A model generated the notes under the pieces. The model worked only from the letters and a program-made list of their open reading frames with translations, was not told the origin of the DNA and did no database searches. Shown in pieces: positions 61,492-64,000 of a DNA stretch of 64,000 nucleotides; position 1 is the first letter of the stretch, and every line of letters starts with the position of its first letter. A program made the translations under genes and the position numbers. The stretch comes from Mesorhizobium sp. M8A.F.Ca.ET.218.01.1.1 (lineage in GTDB: Bacteria; Pseudomonadota; Alphaproteobacteria; Rhizobiales; Rhizobiaceae), in assembly GCF_004791165.1 (NCBI RefSeq), contig NZ_SRUZ01000002.1, positions 124,001 to 188,000 on the forward strand, written 5' to 3'.

Positions 61492-62961
61492 CTACTTGTC
61501 GGTGACGATCTTGACCTTGTCGCCGGCCGAAACCGCGGCCCCCGGCGACAACGCGTTGAGCACGCGGAACAGGTCGAGCTTGCGGTCGACGCCCACCATC
61601 TGCGCGGCAAGCGAGCCCATGGTCTGTCCCGGCTGTACCGTAAGCACACGGATATGCAGTGGCTTCAGGGCCGCCTTTTCGGCGGGACTGAGAATGCGGA
61701 AGGAGCCGCTGACCGAGCGCGCCACCGTTTCCAGCGAGGTGCTGGCCGAGGGCGCCGCGGTCAGCAATCGGTAAACCTGGCCGCCGGCGCGGATCACCGC
61801 GATATCGAACTGCCAGCCTTCGGCGCCGGCATGCGCGGTCGCCGCCTCATTGCCGTTGATGGTTTCCTGCTTGACAGTGCTGTCGTCGAGGCCAGCCACC
61901 CAGCCGCTTCTGATATAGTCGGTCAAGGCGCGGTTCTTGTCGATCGAAACGCCATCGAAGCGGATCGCTATGTCGCCAGGACCGGTCGCCGTCACCGCTG
62001 CCGCCGAATTGTCGATGATGAAACCGTCCGGCACCGTGAACGACACGCCGAGGCCCGGATGCAGGAAGGTCTCGCCGCGCACATAGCCTTCTTCCGGCGT
62101 GTCGCCGTAAAGCAGGCCGTCTATGCCGGCGAGGAAGGAATCGCGGTCGCGCGTGCCGAAGCCGGGCGCACCGAACTGGCGGGCGTGGCGCTGTGCCAGA
62201 TCGATGCGCTGTGGCGTGTTGGGATGGGTGGCAAGGAAGTCGAGGCTGGCGTCGGTGGCGCCGCTGATCGAGCGGAAATCGGTGTAGGCCGACATCGACT
62301 GCAGGAACCGGCCGGCGGCATAGGGATCGTAGCCGGCTTCGCCGATCGACTTGATGCCGATGGCGTCCGCCTCCAGTTCCTGGTTGCGCGAGAACTGCGC
62401 CAACCTGAGCTTGCCGCGGATCAGTGCTGCCTTGGCGGTCGGGCTGTCGCCGAGCACATCCGAGACGACCTTGGTCGCAAGGCCTTCCTCGGCCTCCAAC
62501 TGCTGGCGCTGCAGGCCATGATTGGCGGTGACGTGTCCCATTTCATGCGCGATGACAGCGGCGAGCTCGGACGAATCATTGGCCAGCGCCAAGAGGCCGC
62601 GCGTTATGTAGAGATAGCCGCCCGGCAGCGCGAAGGCGTTGACGTTGGGCGAATTGAGGATGGTGATGCGATAGGTCTGGGTCGGGTTGGCCGACACCAC
62701 GGTCAAATTGCCGACCACCTTGGCGACCATGCGCTCGAGCTTGGGATCGGAATATTCGCCACCATAGGTCGCCAGGATGCGCGGATGCTGCGCCTTGGCG
62801 AGTTCGGCTAGCTTGTTGTTGGCGGCGACATTGTCCACCGTGATCGGCTTGTCGGACGGCTGGAAGCCGGATTCCTGGACCTCCGGAGGCGTGAACATCT
62901 GGCAGCTCGCCAGCGCCACGGCAAAGCCAGCCAGCGCCAGGAAGCGCGCCAGCGGGTTCAT
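61492..62961 (-). CDS. M48 family zinc metalloprotease lipoprotein
   Basis: A 489-residue lipoprotein. The lipobox is LASC (Cys20). The M48 domain has the zinc motif HEMGH (139-143) and the third ligand in NQELEADAIG (Glu195). Residues 310-430 are an uncharacterised beta-rich region, and the last 50 residues are LysM-like (VLTVQPGQTMGSLAAQM, then VSAGDKVKIV). It is related to BepA/LoiP-type outer-membrane quality-control proteases. It is convergent with rpoH2, 15 bp apart. Confidence 0.9.
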   Translation of the reverse strand: MNPLARFLALAGFAVALASCQMFTPPEVQESGFQPSDKPITVDNVAANNKLAELAKAQHPRILATYGGEYSDPKLERMVAKVVGNLTVVSANPTQTYRITILNSPNVNAFALPGGYLYITRGLLALANDSSELAAVIAHEMGHVTANHGLQRQQLEAEEGLATKVVSDVLGDSPTAKAALIRGKLRLAQFSRNQELEADAIGIKSIGEAGYDPYAAGRFLQSMSAYTDFRSISGATDASLDFLATHPNTPQRIDLAQRHARQFGAPGFGTRDRDSFLAGIDGLLYGDTPEEGYVRGETFLHPGLGVSFTVPDGFIIDNSAAAVTATGPGDIAIRFDGVSIDKNRALTDYIRSGWVAGLDDSTVKQETINGNEAATAHAGAEGWQFDIAVIRAGGQVYRLLTAAPSASTSLETVARSVSGSFRILSPAEKAALKPLHIRVLTVQPGQTMGSLAAQMVGVDRKLDLFRVLNALSPGAAVSAGDKVKIVTDK

Positions 62962-63193
62962 TCGTAGCCTGTCAACGCCGATCGCCAGAATGGCTTCCTT
63001 TCAGGTCCTTGCGCATGATCATGCCATGCGCAAAACAAACTGCTACAGCGTCCGTCACGCGCCCCTCGGGGCGGGCAGCAGATGCTGTAGGCAAATCACG
63101 GCCAGTGCCGGACCGGTATCGAGCGGACCTAGCCACACTACTCCAGTCATGGCAAGCAAGCGCCACATCGCCTCGGGCCGGTTTGAGCGTAAA

Positions 63194-63970
63194 TTATGTC
63201 CGCTTCCGGGCAATATCTCGTGATAACGCATCCCCGGCACCCGCACCGATATAGCGCCGGAACGCCTCCGGACCAGCCCCGGCAAAGAAATCGTCCGCCG
63301 TGCCTGTGGCGGCGACGGCGCCATTGTCCAGAAACACCACCTTCTGGCCGATGCGGCGGGCATCCTGCGGCTGGTGCGTGACGAACAGTACCGTCATGCC
63401 ACGCTCGGCATGAAGGCCGGCAACCAGGTCGAGCATGTCGTCGCGCAAGGCAGGCCCAAGCGAGGCGAAGGGTTCGTCGAGCAGCAGCACCGGGCGGTCA
63501 CGCACCAGCACACGAGCCAGGGCGACGCGCTGGCGCTCACCGCCCGAAAGTTCGCGCGGCAGCCGCTTCTCCTTGCCGGCAAGACCGGTGCGCGCAAGGG
63601 CGCCCGCGATATCGGCGTGGTCGGTATCGGTCAGCCGCAACGATGGCGAACGGCCGAGCCCGACATTCTGCTCGACGGAAAGATGCGCGAAAAGATTGTT
63701 CTCCTGAAACACCATCGACACCGGACGCACGGCCGGCGGCTCACCACTGACATCGCCCCCGCCGATCAGCACGCGGCCGGATCTCGGCATCTCGAATCCG
63801 GCCACCAGATTGAGCAGCGTCGACTTTCCCGAACCGCTTGGCCCCATGATGGCAGTGATTTGCGTCGCGGTGAACTCGACATCGAAAGCGAACAATGCCT
63901 CGCCATAACTGAACGAGACCTTGTCCAGCCGCACCGGAACCCCTTTGCCGTCAGCCGCACCGTCAGACAT
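63194..63970 (-). CDS. thiQ: Thiamine ABC transporter ATP-binding protein
   Basis: A 258-residue ATPase. Walker [18 protein letters not shown]-loop [20 protein letters not shown], signature [16 protein letters not shown], Walker [17 protein letters not shown], and switch His in [27 protein letters not shown] and ASLGPALR are typical of ThiQ. Its ATG overlaps the end of an upstream frame (thiP) by 8 bp, in line with a thiBPQ operon. The 232-bp gap 62962-63193 after it holds nothing recognised. Confidence 0.9.
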   Translation of the reverse strand: MSDGAADGKGVPVRLDKVSFSYGEALFAFDVEFTATQITAIMGPSGSGKSTLLNLVAGFEMPRSGRVLIGGGDVSGEPPAVRPVSMVFQENNLFAHLSVEQNVGLGRSPSLRLTDTDHADIAGALARTGLAGKEKRLPRELSGGERQRVALARVLVRDRPVLLLDEPFASLGPALRDDMLDLVAGLHAERGMTVLFVTHQPQDARRIGQKVVFLDNGAVAATGTADDFFAGAGPEAFRRYIGAGAGDALSRDIARKRT

Positions 63971-64000
63971 CGCGGGCCATCCCCTTTCCCAGCCGGTCCG
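63963..64000 (-). CDS. thiP: Probable thiP, C-terminal fragment (cut by window edge)
   Basis: Only the last eleven codons are present, reading [11 protein letters not shown] then stop. The overlap of its stop with the thiQ start is the usual thiP-thiQ arrangement. The identification rests on gene order alone. Confidence 0.45.
   Translation of the reverse strand, partial: DRLGKGMARDV

Noticed and set aside
61654..62811. 385-codon frame antisense to the M48 protease
   Set aside because: Shadow of a well-supported lipoprotein protease gene.
1..64000. CRISPR arrays, tRNA/rRNA genes, intact IS elements, prophage
   Set aside because: No regularly spaced repeats, cloverleaf-like sequences, transposase genes or phage structural genes were seen.

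Overview
The window is about 64 kb of GC-rich chromosomal DNA from an alphaproteobacterium, most likely a Rhizobiales member close to Mesorhizobium. This placement is inferred from gene content and order: phaR divergent from phaA-phaB, then a Suv3-like helicase, an S4 protein, fdxA and carD; an RpoH2-type sigma factor; two DUF465 proteins; an HTH-citrate synthase; and several polar amino-acid ABC importers. No rRNA, tRNA, CRISPR array, prophage or intact insertion sequence was recognised. It reads as core chromosome with metabolic and stress-response clusters.

Layout. 0-5 kb: the tail of an MFS permease, two ArsR regulators, a GST / ArsR / SnoaL-remnant / SRPBCC operon, a hydrolase divergent from its HxlR regulator, and small conserved genes. 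5-9 kb: an Lrp-type regulator, a polar amino-acid importer without an ATPase gene, and an agmatinase-family ureohydrolase. 9-17 kb: rpmF, mtgA, ispA, a hybrid sensor kinase with two receiver domains, a Stf0-like sulfotransferase, a lytic transglycosylase and ispG. 17-24 kb: two divergent DUF465 genes, then an IclR regulator divergent from a complete ABC importer followed by RidA and a SelA-fold PLP enzyme. 24-31 kb: an ECF sigma/anti-sigma pair, purE-purK, rpmJ, TPR and hydrolase genes, and an L,D-transpeptidase. 31-38 kb: pyk with a DUF1036 gene, an N-formylglutamate-amidohydrolase-like gene, an MFS permease, and a LysR/oxidoreductase divergent pair. 38-45 kb: a two-gene RND efflux system, an 0.8 kb gene-poor gap and a patatin-like lipase. 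45-49 kb: two divergent citrate synthase homologues (one with a DNA-binding domain) and an FtrA-like regulator divergent from a rhodanese. 49-58 kb: phaR, phaA, phaB, an origin-like noncoding block, the helicase, S4, fdxA and carD. 58-64 kb: a probable cystine importer, rpoH2, an M48 lipoprotein protease, and thiQ with the end of thiP.

How the parts work together. The PHA genes make (R)-3-hydroxybutyryl-CoA from acetyl-CoA under PhaR control; the PHA synthase is not in the window. The IclR cluster looks like an uptake-and-deamination pathway: the importer brings in an amino compound, the PLP enzyme probably eliminates ammonia, and RidA hydrolyses the enamine/imine product. The Lrp cluster looks like uptake of an arginine-like compound coupled to urea release. 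In all three SBP-led importers a strong stem-loop lies directly after the binding-protein gene, presumably favouring excess binding protein over permease.

The most unusual points are the noncoding block at 51.9-52.5 kb, with clustered DnaA-box-like sites, TTAA sites and nine GANTC methylation sites; the divergent citrate synthase pair, with an HTH fusion on one side and an Asp-to-Glu change at the catalytic acid on the other; and the IclR/ABC/RidA/SelA-fold catabolic module.
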